From positions 1-64,000 of the forward strand of contig DATDIL010000147.1 of the NCBI GenBank assembly GCA_036521075.1: a stretch of 64,000 nt of DNA, given 5' to 3'. Made by a program: the position numbers and the translations under genes. This document shows, one piece after another, positions 50,335-59,411 of this stretch (positions are counted from its first letter, which is position 1; each line of letters begins with the position of its first letter). Under the pieces are notes generated by a model, which made no database searches, was not told the DNA's origin, and saw only the letters and a program-made list of their open reading frames with translations. The stretch is from DAIDKA01 sp036521075. Its GTDB lineage: Bacteria > Pseudomonadota > Gammaproteobacteria > Steroidobacterales > Steroidobacteraceae.

Positions 50335-53300
50335 GTGAGCGAATTGGCAATCGAACGGGCAAGCTGCGCTGATACCAACGACCGGGACTTCCTCTCGGGC
50401 GGAGGGGAACTCGGACAGCTGATACGCAATTTCGACTGGCGGGAATCGCCTCTGGGTGTCCCCGAAACCTGGCCGCAGAACCTGCGGATGGCGCTGCGGA
50501 TCATGCTGACCTCCCTGCAGCCGATATGGATCGGCTGGGGCAAGGAGCTGATCTACTTTTACAATGATCCTTACAAGTCGATCGTCGGCGGCAAACACCC
50601 ATGGGCACTCGGACGACCGACAGCCGAGGTTTGGCGGGAGTTGTGGAGCGACATTGGGCCGATGCTCGACACTGCGACGCGAGGCGGCCAGGGAACCTAC
50701 GTCAAATCGCAACTCCTGATCATGGAACGCAACGGCTACCCCGAGGAAACCTACTACACGTTTTCGTACAGTCCGATTCCGAACGACGATGGCAGCGTCG
50801 GGGGGATCTTCTGCGCCAACAGCGAAGACACACAGCGTGTGTTTGGCGAACGACAGCTGTCGCTTCTGGGTGACTTGGCCGCCGGCACCGCACACGCTCG
50901 CAGCCGCCAGGAAGTCTGCGACCGGGCCATGGAGGCCTTGGGTAACGCGGCGCACGACCTCCCATTCGCCATGATGTATCTGGCTGAGCCCGGCACGTCG
51001 AGCGCAATGCTCACCGGTGCATCCGGCGTTACGCGCGGGCACCGTGCCGCCCCGCAAACCGTTGCTCTTGATGACGGCTCGGTGTGGCCAATCGGAGCGA
51101 CCATTCGCCGGCAACGCATGCAGGAGGTACTGGATCTGAGCACACGGATCGGCACCACACTACCTACGGGTCCCTGGTCCGAACCACCCCAGCATGCAGT
51201 CGTTCTGCCCATCCTGCCAACGGGTGAGACCGGACGCGCCGGCGCGCTCGTAGTAGGCATCAACCCATTTCGCCTGTTCGATGAAAATTATCGCAGCTTC
51301 CTTAATCTGGCCGCAGGCCAGATTGCCGCGGCGCTGGCGAACGCCCAAGCTTATGAGGAGGAACGTCGGCGGGCGGAAGCGTTGGCGCAGATCGATCTGG
51401 CCAAGACGACATTCTTCTCCAATGTAAGCCACGAGTTCCGCACACCCCTGACGCTCATGCTCGGTCCCGTTGAAGACGCACTGAACGACACGGCGGCGGC
51501 GCTGCCGCCGGTTCAGAGGCTGCGTCTCGAAACCGCACATCGAAACAGTCTGCGCCTGCTGAAGCTGGTGAATTCTCTGCTTGATTTCTCGCGCATCGAA
51601 TCCGGGCGCCTCGAGGCAAGTTATGAACCGACACAACTGGAGAAGTACACCGGCGAGCTGGCTTCCAATTTCCACTCGGCCACCGAGAAAGCCGGCCTGG
51701 CACTGAACATTACCTGCCCGCAATTGCCGCAGATGGTTCACGTCGATCGGGACATGTGGGAAAAGATCGTTCTCAATCTCCTCTCCAATGCATTCAAGTT
51801 CACATTTCGCGGCTCGATCACCGTGCAGATGCGGGCATCCGCCGACGGACGGGCCGCCGAACTGCTCGTCCGTGACACCGGCGTGGGGATTCCCGAGGCG
51901 GAGCTACCCAGGCTGTTCGAGCGTTTCCATCGAGTTGAAGGGCAAAGCAGCCGATCCTTCGAAGGATCCGGTATCGGCCTTGCGCTGGTGCAGGAGCTCG
52001 TCAGGCTTCACAGCGGTACCATTCGCGTCCATAGCGAAGTGGGATCCGGGACCGAATTTACCGTCTCGATGCCATTCGGGACGGCGCACCTGGCCGAGCG
52101 CCGCATCAGTGGCGGACGGGCGCAGGAGCCGCACGCCAAGCGCGCGGAAGCCTATGTCGAAGAGGCGCTACGTTGGCTCCCCGAAGTTGTTGCGAATAGC
52201 GATGCGCCCACCGGCCGCAGCGACGAAACCGTCGTGCTGCAGTTTCCCGCAAAGATGGGTGGCGCCCGCGTCCTCATCGCCGAAGACAACGCGGACATGC
52301 GCCACTACCTGCGACGCCTGCTCGGGACGCATTGGCACGTCGAGGCAGTCCCGGACGGGGCGGCGGCGTTGCGAGCCATCCGGGCGCACAAACCGGATCT
52401 GCTGATATCAGATGTCATGATGCCGGAACTCGATGGATTCAGCCTGTTGCGTCAATTGCGGGCTGACCCGCAGTTGCGCGACCTGCCCGTGATTTTGCTG
52501 TCGGCACGCGCGGGCGAAGACGCACAAGTCGAAGGTCTGGATGCCGGCGCTGACGATTACCTGACCAAGCCTTTTTCCGCACGCGAGCTCGTCGCCCGTG
52601 TCAATTCAACGCTTGAAACGGCCCGCATTCGCCGAGAGGCCACCAGCGACTTGCGCGAAAGCGAATCCCGCTTCCGCAATATGGCCGATCATGCACCGAT
52701 GATGACATGGGTGACCGATCCAACCGGTTCACTCACCTATCTGAATCGTGGCTGGGCCGAGTTCACGGGGCAGACCCCCGATGCGGCGCTGGGCCGCGGC
52801 GCGTGGGACGCGCTGCACCCGGCGGATCGGGCCAGCTCCGAAAAGATCTTTCTTGATGCCAACGATGCGCGGCGGGCATTCCGGATCGAATACCGTCTGC
52901 GTCGTGCCGACGGAGTGTATCGATGGGCCTTAAGCGCGGCCGCGCCACGGTTCGGGGACAATGCTGAATTTCTGGGTTACATCGGATCGGTTATCGACAT
53001 CACCGAGCGCAAGGAAGCCGAGCAGGTGCTCGAACAGGCGAATGAAATTCTCGAGGCCCGGGTCGCCGCGGCCATCACGGAACGCGCCAACGCTGAAGCG
53101 CAACTGCGACAGGCGCAGAAAATGGAGTCCCTGGGGCGGCTGACCGGCGGCGTCGCGCACGATTTCAATAATGTGCTGCAGGTGATTGGTGGCAATCTCC
53201 AACTTCTCCGGCGTGACGTTGCCGGAGAACCAACTGCCGAGCAGCGGGTCCAAATTGCCGTCGCGGCGGTGCATCGCGGCTCCAAACTGGCTTCACAGCT

Positions 53301-54690
53301 ACTGGCCTTCGGCCGCAGGCAGCCCTTGGCCCCGAAAGTCGTCAACCTGGGTCGACTGGTTCGCGGAATGGACGACATGCTGCGGCGCGCTCTGGGTGAA
53401 GGCGTCGAAATCGAAACAATCGTTGCCGGCGGACTTTGGAACACATTGGTCGACACCGTTCAGGTCGAAAACGCGCTGCTCAATCTTGCGATCAATTCAC
53501 GTGACGCGATGGATGGCCATGGCCGGCTGACCATCGAGGCCGGCAATGCGTTTCTGGACGATAGCTATGCCGCAAATCACTCCGAAGTGGCGGCCGGGCA
53601 GTATGTGATGCTCGCGGTCAGCGATACCGGTTGTGGCATACCAGCCGAACTGATCGATCGCGTGATCGAACCGTTCTTCACCACGAAACCCGAGGGTCAG
53701 GGAACGGGACTGGGCCTGAGCATGGTTTATGGCTTTGTGAAGCAATCCGGGGGACATATCAAAATCTACAGCGAGCCCGCTCAAGGCACGACCATGCGCC
53801 TGTACCTGCCGCGCGTGCGGCAACCGGAGGATCTCGAGACGAACGTCGCGACGGGTCCGGCGGCGGGCGGGATGGAAACGGTGCTGGTCGCCGAGGACGA
53901 CGCGGCGGTACGCGCCACTGTTGTGGACATGCTCTCGGAGCTTGGCTATCGCGTTTTGCAGGCGAAGGATGCACAGAGCGCCCTGACAGTAATCGAAGGC
54001 GGGGCGCCCATCGACCTGCTGTTTACCGACGTCGTGATGCCCGGAGCGCTGCGTAGTCCGGAGCTGGCGCGCAAGGCACGGGAGAGGCGGCCAAATATCG
54101 CGGTGCTGTTCACATCCGGTTACACGCAAAATGCCATCGTGCACGGAGGCCGAGTCGATGAGGGCATAGACCTGCTGAGCAAACCCTACAGTCGCGAAGC
54201 CCTGGCCCGTAAGATTCGCCATGTCCTGCATAATCAGGAGCAACGATTACTCGCACAGGCTCGCTCTGCGCAAAGTGCGGGCGTGCCAATCGCTCAGCAG
54301 GAGCGCGCCTCCGGTTCACGCAAGCTGCAGATTCTTCTGGTCGAGGACGACGCGGATATCCGCGAAGTGACAGCCGTGATGTTGTCGGCTCTCGGCCACC
54401 ACGCGACCGAAACGCGGACCGGCGGCGCGGCACTTGAACAATTGGCGGCGCGCACGTTTGATGTGCTCGTTACCGACCTGACGTTGCCCGATATTCCGGG
54501 CCACGAATTGGCGATTCGTGCGCTCAGGTTACGTCCCGGACTGCGGATCGTGTTCGCTTCCGGACACGCCTCCTCGCCCAAGGCGGCTGCTCAGAGTGAG
54601 CTTGAATGGGCGATATTCCTGCAAAAGCCCTATGACGACAAACAGTTGGCGGCAGCATTGGCGGCCGCTACCAGCCGGCTGCCCGTGTAG
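50335..54690 (+). CDS. Hybrid sensor histidine kinase, two kinase modules, three receivers
   Basis: The 1451-residue protein has PAS (about 35-165), GAF (about 175-335), HisKA with the phosphorylatable His in FSNVSHEFRTPL (about 365), HATPase (about 470-585), REC1 with Asp in LLISDVMMPELDG (about 645-762), PAS (about 775-892), HisKA with GGVAHDFNNVL (about 930-990) and HATPase with DTGCGIP and GQGTGLGL (about 1040-1160). REC2 (DLLFTDVVMP, about 1180-1297) and REC3 (DVLVTDLTLP, about 1331-1448) follow. No transmembrane helix is present, so it senses inside the cell. No cognate output regulator is nearby. The start is a GTG. Confidence 0.9.
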   Translation: MSELAIERASCADTNDRDFLSGGGELGQLIRNFDWRESPLGVPETWPQNLRMALRIMLTSLQPIWIGWGKELIYFYNDPYKSIVGGKHPWALGRPTAEVWRELWSDIGPMLDTATRGGQGTYVKSQLLIMERNGYPEETYYTFSYSPIPNDDGSVGGIFCANSEDTQRVFGERQLSLLGDLAAGTAHARSRQEVCDRAMEALGNAAHDLPFAMMYLAEPGTSSAMLTGASGVTRGHRAAPQTVALDDGSVWPIGATIRRQRMQEVLDLSTRIGTTLPTGPWSEPPQHAVVLPILPTGETGRAGALVVGINPFRLFDENYRSFLNLAAGQIAAALANAQAYEEERRRAEALAQIDLAKTTFFSNVSHEFRTPLTLMLGPVEDALNDTAAALPPVQRLRLETAHRNSLRLLKLVNSLLDFSRIESGRLEASYEPTQLEKYTGELASNFHSATEKAGLALNITCPQLPQMVHVDRDMWEKIVLNLLSNAFKFTFRGSITVQMRASADGRAAELLVRDTGVGIPEAELPRLFERFHRVEGQSSRSFEGSGIGLALVQELVRLHSGTIRVHSEVGSGTEFTVSMPFGTAHLAERRISGGRAQEPHAKRAEAYVEEALRWLPEVVANSDAPTGRSDETVVLQFPAKMGGARVLIAEDNADMRHYLRRLLGTHWHVEAVPDGAAALRAIRAHKPDLLISDVMMPELDGFSLLRQLRADPQLRDLPVILLSARAGEDAQVEGLDAGADDYLTKPFSARELVARVNSTLETARIRREATSDLRESESRFRNMADHAPMMTWVTDPTGSLTYLNRGWAEFTGQTPDAALGRGAWDALHPADRASSEKIFLDANDARRAFRIEYRLRRADGVYRWALSAAAPRFGDNAEFLGYIGSVIDITERKEAEQVLEQANEILEARVAAAITERANAEAQLRQAQKMESLGRLTGGVAHDFNNVLQVIGGNLQLLRRDVAGEPTAEQRVQIAVAAVHRGSKLASQLLAFGRRQPLAPKVVNLGRLVRGMDDMLRRALGEGVEIETIVAGGLWNTLVDTVQVENALLNLAINSRDAMDGHGRLTIEAGNAFLDDSYAANHSEVAAGQYVMLAVSDTGCGIPAELIDRVIEPFFTTKPEGQGTGLGLSMVYGFVKQSGGHIKIYSEPAQGTTMRLYLPRVRQPEDLETNVATGPAAGGMETVLVAEDDAAVRATVVDMLSELGYRVLQAKDAQSALTVIEGGAPIDLLFTDVVMPGALRSPELARKARERRPNIAVLFTSGYTQNAIVHGGRVDEGIDLLSKPYSREALARKIRHVLHNQEQRLLAQARSAQSAGVPIAQQERASGSRKLQILLVEDDADIREVTAVMLSALGHHATETRTGGAALEQLAARTFDVLVTDLTLPDIPGHELAIRALRLRPGLRIVFASGHASSPKAAAQSELEWAIFLQKPYDDKQLAAALAAATSRLPV

Positions 54691-54714
54691 CACTTTCCCG
54701 CCTCGACGCCGGCA

Positions 54715-56016
54715 CTAGCACCCAATGAGCTTCATCAACGCCGCGATCTCAATTGTGGCGAAGTTCGAAAATGTGTCTGACACGGCGTAAGGCAACACTA
54801 TCTGGTCGTTGTGTCGCATCGCCCCGCACGTGTATACGACATTGGGTACGTACCCTTCGCGTTCGGATGGTTCGGGTTTGACCAACGGTTCCCGTGCACG
54901 GCCGAGCACCTTTGACGGATCATTCTTGTCGAGCAGCACGGCGCCGATCGAGTATTTGCGTACCGGACCGACCCCATGAGTCAATAACAGCCAGCCCTCG
55001 TCAATCTCGATCGGAGAACCACAATTGCCGATCTGCACGAACTCCCATGGAAACTGCGGCTTCAACACGGCAACACCGCCGTCGTTCCACGTGTACTTGT
55101 CATCCGAGTAGATCAGATACAGATTCTCATTGTCCTGCCGCGCGATCATGGCATACCGACCATTGATCCGCCGCGGAAACAGGGCCATACCCTTGTTCCT
55201 CGTTGCTGCCCCGCGCAGGGGTGACATGCGGAACTTCAGGAAGTCACGTGTCTCGAGCAATTCGGATCTTATTGCCTTACCGTTGTAGGCAGTATAGGTT
55301 GCGTAATAGGTCCGCTGTCCGTCTTCATTGAACTCCACGAAGCGAGCATCCTCGATACCATTCGATTGCGAGTGCGTCACCGGAAAGATCACCCGCTCGC
55401 TCAAGTCCTGCTCGGCACTAAATGCCAATTCCACATCGTCCCCGTCCGGACCGGGATTGCGCGTGACAATCTTCGGGACGGATGCGAGGCGCGCTGATGG
55501 GTCCACCGAAACGGCGCCATCCGCGGCTACGAGGCCTGAGCGGAATGTGAGCGACGAAATATGTCCCTCCCCGACCGCACGCAAACTCAAAATGAAGCGC
55601 CGCGCGCCGGCTGGGACGCCCGCCTGATCCAGGTGAGCGACGATGCTGGGATTGAACAGTGCCGCCGCTTCAAAAGAGTATTCATTGAGGAAATAAGCGC
55701 CGATCAATCGCCGCTGCTCTACCGTGAAGGTCGAATGCGCAGCAAAGGCGTTCTCCATTTCGTCGGCGCGAGCCTCAAATATCTCCAACAGATTCCGGTG
55801 CCGCCCCTGGAAATTCTCCAGCACCTCGGCTAACAAAGTCGCGGCCATACCCGCGTCAAGCGCCAAAGCACGGTCAACGATGTGGTTCGCGCGATTTTTA
55901 TCCGTGACATTGAGATCACGTGGCTCCACTGCCGGATTGAACGGGCGGACCACGACTCGCGCTGGATCCGGGCGTAGATAAAGACTCTGGCGGTTAAGAA
56001 ACTTGGCCGGCGACAA
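54715..56016 (-). CDS. GH130-family glycoside phosphorylase/hydrolase-like protein
   Basis: The protein (433 residues from TTG 56016, or up to 472 from an ATG at 56133 inside the preceding gene) shows GH130 blocks: the NGIEDARFVEF Asp-Ala-Arg core, EFVQIGNCGSPIEIDEGWLLLTHGV, KYSIGAVLLDKNDPSKVLGR and YVPNVVYTCGAM. GH130 enzymes phosphorolyse or hydrolyse beta-mannosides. The TTG lies 7 bases past GAGG and only 38 bases past the stop of the glycosyltransferase, so it is a coupled pair. Probable role: processing a mannose-containing polymer or oligosaccharide. Confidence 0.8.
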   Translation of the reverse strand: MSPAKFLNRQSLYLRPDPARVVVRPFNPAVEPRDLNVTDKNRANHIVDRALALDAGMAATLLAEVLENFQGRHRNLLEIFEARADEMENAFAAHSTFTVEQRRLIGAYFLNEYSFEAAALFNPSIVAHLDQAGVPAGARRFILSLRAVGEGHISSLTFRSGLVAADGAVSVDPSARLASVPKIVTRNPGPDGDDVELAFSAEQDLSERVIFPVTHSQSNGIEDARFVEFNEDGQRTYYATYTAYNGKAIRSELLETRDFLKFRMSPLRGAATRNKGMALFPRRINGRYAMIARQDNENLYLIYSDDKYTWNDGGVAVLKPQFPWEFVQIGNCGSPIEIDEGWLLLTHGVGPVRKYSIGAVLLDKNDPSKVLGRAREPLVKPEPSEREGYVPNVVYTCGAMRHNDQIVLPYAVSDTFSNFATIEIAALMKLIGC

Positions 56017-56053
56017 GGGCAACCTCGACTGGAATGGATATGAGAATGCGCAA

Positions 56054-58339
56054 TCAGCTGCGCAAGGTACGAATTGGCGATGGTCTGGCACTGACTCCCT
56101 CGACTCGGACCAGCCTGCGAATTTCCCCAACACTCAGCAGGTAGGAAACAACAGATTCACCGCCGCGATTCTCATTGGCCCTGTCCGGATGCAGTCCGTC
56201 GCGACAGCTGCCCGTTTCCCGATCAACCAGGCATGCCGACAGATCGTTCTTACCGAAGAACCACGCAAATGCCCGTGTTGCCTCGGTTTTCCACTGCGGA
56301 TCGCCATCCGCGCGCCAGGCCGCACGGCAGGCTGAGATCGCAGCGGCAGCTTCGAGCGGCTGCTGATCGAATGCCCGCGGCTGCCGGCGCGTGTCACCGA
56401 AACTCTCCGATCCAACCGGTCGAAAGAAACCCGATTCCGACGTTTGCACCCCCATGAGCCATCTCAAGGACCTCAGACCGGACGCGACGTAGGCCGCAAC
56501 ACCCGTGGACAGGCCCGCTACGATCAACGCATGCGGCAGCCGGGCGTTGTCGTAGGAGAGTCCCGCCTCGAACCACACCCAGTCCCGCGTCTCGATAGCG
56601 GAAAGTAGCCCCATCAGCCGATCGGCGAGCACAATCTGCAGACCGGTGGCATCTGAATCCGCCGGGACTGCCGCACAGTAGCCCTCCAGCCCCAGCAGCG
56701 CGAAGGCCCAGGCCCGCGGCGAATCAAAGTGCTCGACCGCCGCGACGGACTGTGCGAACAAGGCCCGCGCCCAGCTCTGACGCGACGTACTTGCATCAGC
56801 GCGCGCGCATTCACCCAAGGCCCACAAGGCGCGCCCGTGGCTGTCTTCCGAACCGATCTCTTCGAGCCAACGCCGATCAAAGCTCATGAAATTGCGGAAT
56901 CTCCCGGTGTCCGGATTCCAGGCATGCTGCACAAAGGCCGCCAGGTGCGCAGTAAGCACCTCGGGCAGGCGTTGCTCGCCCGGCATGTCGAGCATGCACG
57001 CCACGAGCAGCGCCCGGGCATTGTCATCCACACAGTATCCATGCGAACGGTTGGGAACGGAGTGAACGGCATGCTGGAAAAGGCCAGTGTCATCGCACAT
57101 TGCCAGAAAATGCCCGACCTGCATCTGCGGCACCGCGGAGCCATCGATCTCAAGAGGCGCCGCGCCTTGTCCACCGACGACTTTCAGTGCAGGTCGATTC
57201 CTGGATCTGTCGAAGACGGAAAGATACCGCTCGGCTGTCCGCTCCCATGTCATCGAACGGCCGCCCGCATAGGAGCGCGCCCGCATTGCGTCACGCCGGA
57301 CATCATCGGTCAGCAAGCCGGCGATTTCCGTGCCGATTTTGGCGGCATCACCAAATGGCACCAGAATCCCGCGCCCATTCGCCAGCAGCTCGCGCGCGTG
57401 CCAATACGGCGTTGAGACGACCGCCTTCCCAAGCCCGAAGCTGTAGGCGAGCGTACCGGAGGTCATCTGCGCTTCATTGAGATACGGCGTGACATAGACG
57501 TCGCACATCGCAATGAAGTCGAGCAGCCTCGCCCGATCGACAAACTGGTCCAGGAACACGACCCGTTCCCCCAGGCCCAGCGACTGCACCCGGGCCATCA
57601 ACCGTTGGCGATAGCCCTCGCCTTCCTGTCGCACCAGGTTCGGGTGGGTCGCACCGAGGACCACGTAAACCGCGTCCGGTCGTCGTTCAAGAATTGCAGG
57701 CATCGCGTCGATCATGACTTCAATGCCCTTGTTCGGCGAGAGCAGACCGAATGTCAGGATTACAGCTTTGCCACTGAAACCCAATTTCGCCTTTGCCGAG
57801 TCGGGCGCGACGAAGTCGAAGTCGGGCACTCCATGCGGAATGACCTCAATCTTGTTCCCAGGGACTGCGTATACCGTGCCCAGCAGTTCCCTGGCCTTTT
57901 CGGCCATGACCACGACCTTCGCAGAAGCATCGATGATCCGAATCAGCACATCGCGCTGGTTGGGTTTGGGTTCCGAAAGCACCGTGTGCAGAGTCGTAAC
58001 AATCGGCATGCACAATCGCCATAGCAAGGCCAGGATGTGGCTGCCCGCGTCACCGCCAAAAATGCCGAACTCATGCTGCAGACTGACCACTTCGAACTTG
58101 CGCGTATTCAGAAAGTCCGCAGCCTGCACATATTCCTCAAGCTTGCCGTCATTGATCTGCAACTGGACGGCAGACGGATATTCGTAGGCGTGACCATGAT
58201 CGGTCATCGCCACGATTCCGGTGTGAATGTCGGCGCGCAGATTCGCAATGGCCTGCTGTAGGTCCGTGGTGAACGTTGCAATGCCGCAGCGGCGCGGAAG
58301 TGAATTGCCGATGAAGGCAAACCGGCTGGCTGGAGTCAT
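56054..58339 (-). CDS. GT4 glycosyltransferase fused to a C-terminal glycosidase-like domain
   Basis: From ATG 58339 (GGGAGGTACG before it) the 761-residue protein has an N-terminal GT4 domain (about 1-390): LQHEFGIFGGDAGSH, VVTTLHTVLSEP, IEVIPHGVPD, ILTFGLLSPNKGIEVMIDAM, and the C-terminal nucleotide-binding part EAQMTSGTLAYSFGLGKAVVSTPY. A second all-helical part (about 420-740) with YCVDDNARALLVACML, SEDSHGRALWALGECA and GLSYDNARLPHALIVAG looks like an (alpha/alpha)6 barrel. This pairing, next to GH130, is known from exopolysaccharide or mannan loci. Donor and acceptor are unknown. Confidence 0.85.
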   Translation of the reverse strand: MTPASRFAFIGNSLPRRCGIATFTTDLQQAIANLRADIHTGIVAMTDHGHAYEYPSAVQLQINDGKLEEYVQAADFLNTRKFEVVSLQHEFGIFGGDAGSHILALLWRLCMPIVTTLHTVLSEPKPNQRDVLIRIIDASAKVVVMAEKARELLGTVYAVPGNKIEVIPHGVPDFDFVAPDSAKAKLGFSGKAVILTFGLLSPNKGIEVMIDAMPAILERRPDAVYVVLGATHPNLVRQEGEGYRQRLMARVQSLGLGERVVFLDQFVDRARLLDFIAMCDVYVTPYLNEAQMTSGTLAYSFGLGKAVVSTPYWHARELLANGRGILVPFGDAAKIGTEIAGLLTDDVRRDAMRARSYAGGRSMTWERTAERYLSVFDRSRNRPALKVVGGQGAAPLEIDGSAVPQMQVGHFLAMCDDTGLFQHAVHSVPNRSHGYCVDDNARALLVACMLDMPGEQRLPEVLTAHLAAFVQHAWNPDTGRFRNFMSFDRRWLEEIGSEDSHGRALWALGECARADASTSRQSWARALFAQSVAAVEHFDSPRAWAFALLGLEGYCAAVPADSDATGLQIVLADRLMGLLSAIETRDWVWFEAGLSYDNARLPHALIVAGLSTGVAAYVASGLRSLRWLMGVQTSESGFFRPVGSESFGDTRRQPRAFDQQPLEAAAAISACRAAWRADGDPQWKTEATRAFAWFFGKNDLSACLVDRETGSCRDGLHPDRANENRGGESVVSYLLSVGEIRRLVRVEGVSARPSPIRTLRS

Positions 58340-58576
58340 CGTACCTCCCATGTAAGGTGTACGAACGGGCCGGCTTAGGACGCGCGAAGATAGCTGCGAA
58401 ACAAGACGGAGTAAGAGCAGGAGGCTGGCTCGAATTACAGTCTACAGCATGTGGCGCCCGCGCAGTGCCCTGAATCGATCCGCATGCTCCTCTCACGAGG
58501 CCGGCTCCTACACTCGAAACTCGAAATAACCCCTGGGTTCCTGACACCAGGCGCCCCCATCGTGCGGGCCTTCGTT

Positions 58577-59338
58577 TTATGGCCGAAGCGCCAATGCCGC
58601 AAAACGGGGTTCGTGCTCCAAACTTGGACGCCAGCGCAAAGACATCAGCGCAAAGATCAGGCCCAGGCACGCCCCTGCAGCCACGTCTATCAGCAGATGT
58701 TGCTTGATGGCCAGCGTCGAATACACGATCGCGCCGAACCAACCGGCGTTGATGAGGCGCAGCTGCGTTGGTACGCGCAATGAACGCAGCACTTCGTCCA
58801 CGCGGACCACCGTGAAGACCGCGACCGCCACATGCATCGATGGGCACGCATTGCTGGATTCATCGATTCGATGCAGCATCACGAAGCCCGGGAAATTTGT
58901 CGCGGCGAATACCGCCCTGGGCACTTGCGTCGGCCAAAAATAGAATATCCCGAGGCCGCTGATACACAGCCCGCTCAGCCACAGCCCGTAAACCGTGAAC
59001 TCCCGTACCGTCCGCTGGAGCCCCGGACCGAAGCCGATGTAAATCCATACCGAGATATAGGCGAGCAGCGCCGGAGCCTGGAATGGAATGCTCAAGTCGA
59101 GCGCCGTTTGCGGCATCATGATGGGCGTATACGCAGGGTGGCGCTGTACCCAGAAGTAGGCGATGAAAAACAGCCCCGTAAGCAAAGTGGTCGAAATCGT
59201 GGTCCTGAAGAAGCCCTTGCGAATCCGCTTGCCGAGCTCAATGGCCCAAGGCGCCAGATAGCCTCCCGCTGCGGAAGAATGAACCCGGTTCTGTCCCGGG
59301 ACAGGATCGCACACCTCGGAAATCCTACGCACTCTCAT
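58577..59338 (-). CDS. PAP2-family phosphatase/inositolphosphotransferase-like membrane protein
   Basis: From ATG 59338 the 253-residue protein has about six transmembrane helices. The catalytic motifs of the PAP2 superfamily are SNACPSMHVAVAVF (C2: Ser-x-Pro-Ser-x-H) and STLAIKQHLLIDVAAG (C3: H-x3-D). The C1 motif (Lys-x6-Arg-Pro) is not obvious, as in the Aur1/inositolphosphotransferase branch. It may dephosphorylate or transfer a phosphohead group on a lipid or polyprenyl carrier. Upstream sequence in frame is not coding-like and lies antisense to the TPR gene end. Confidence 0.75.
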   Translation of the reverse strand: MRVRRISEVCDPVPGQNRVHSSAAGGYLAPWAIELGKRIRKGFFRTTISTTLLTGLFFIAYFWVQRHPAYTPIMMPQTALDLSIPFQAPALLAYISVWIYIGFGPGLQRTVREFTVYGLWLSGLCISGLGIFYFWPTQVPRAVFAATNFPGFVMLHRIDESSNACPSMHVAVAVFTVVRVDEVLRSLRVPTQLRLINAGWFGAIVYSTLAIKQHLLIDVAAGACLGLIFALMSLRWRPSLEHEPRFAALALRP

Positions 59339-59411
59339 GATCTCAGTGAACCGACTGATAATTTGTAGCAGGAATTCAGGATTGCGGCACGAATATCCGT
59401 GCCCGGAGGGC

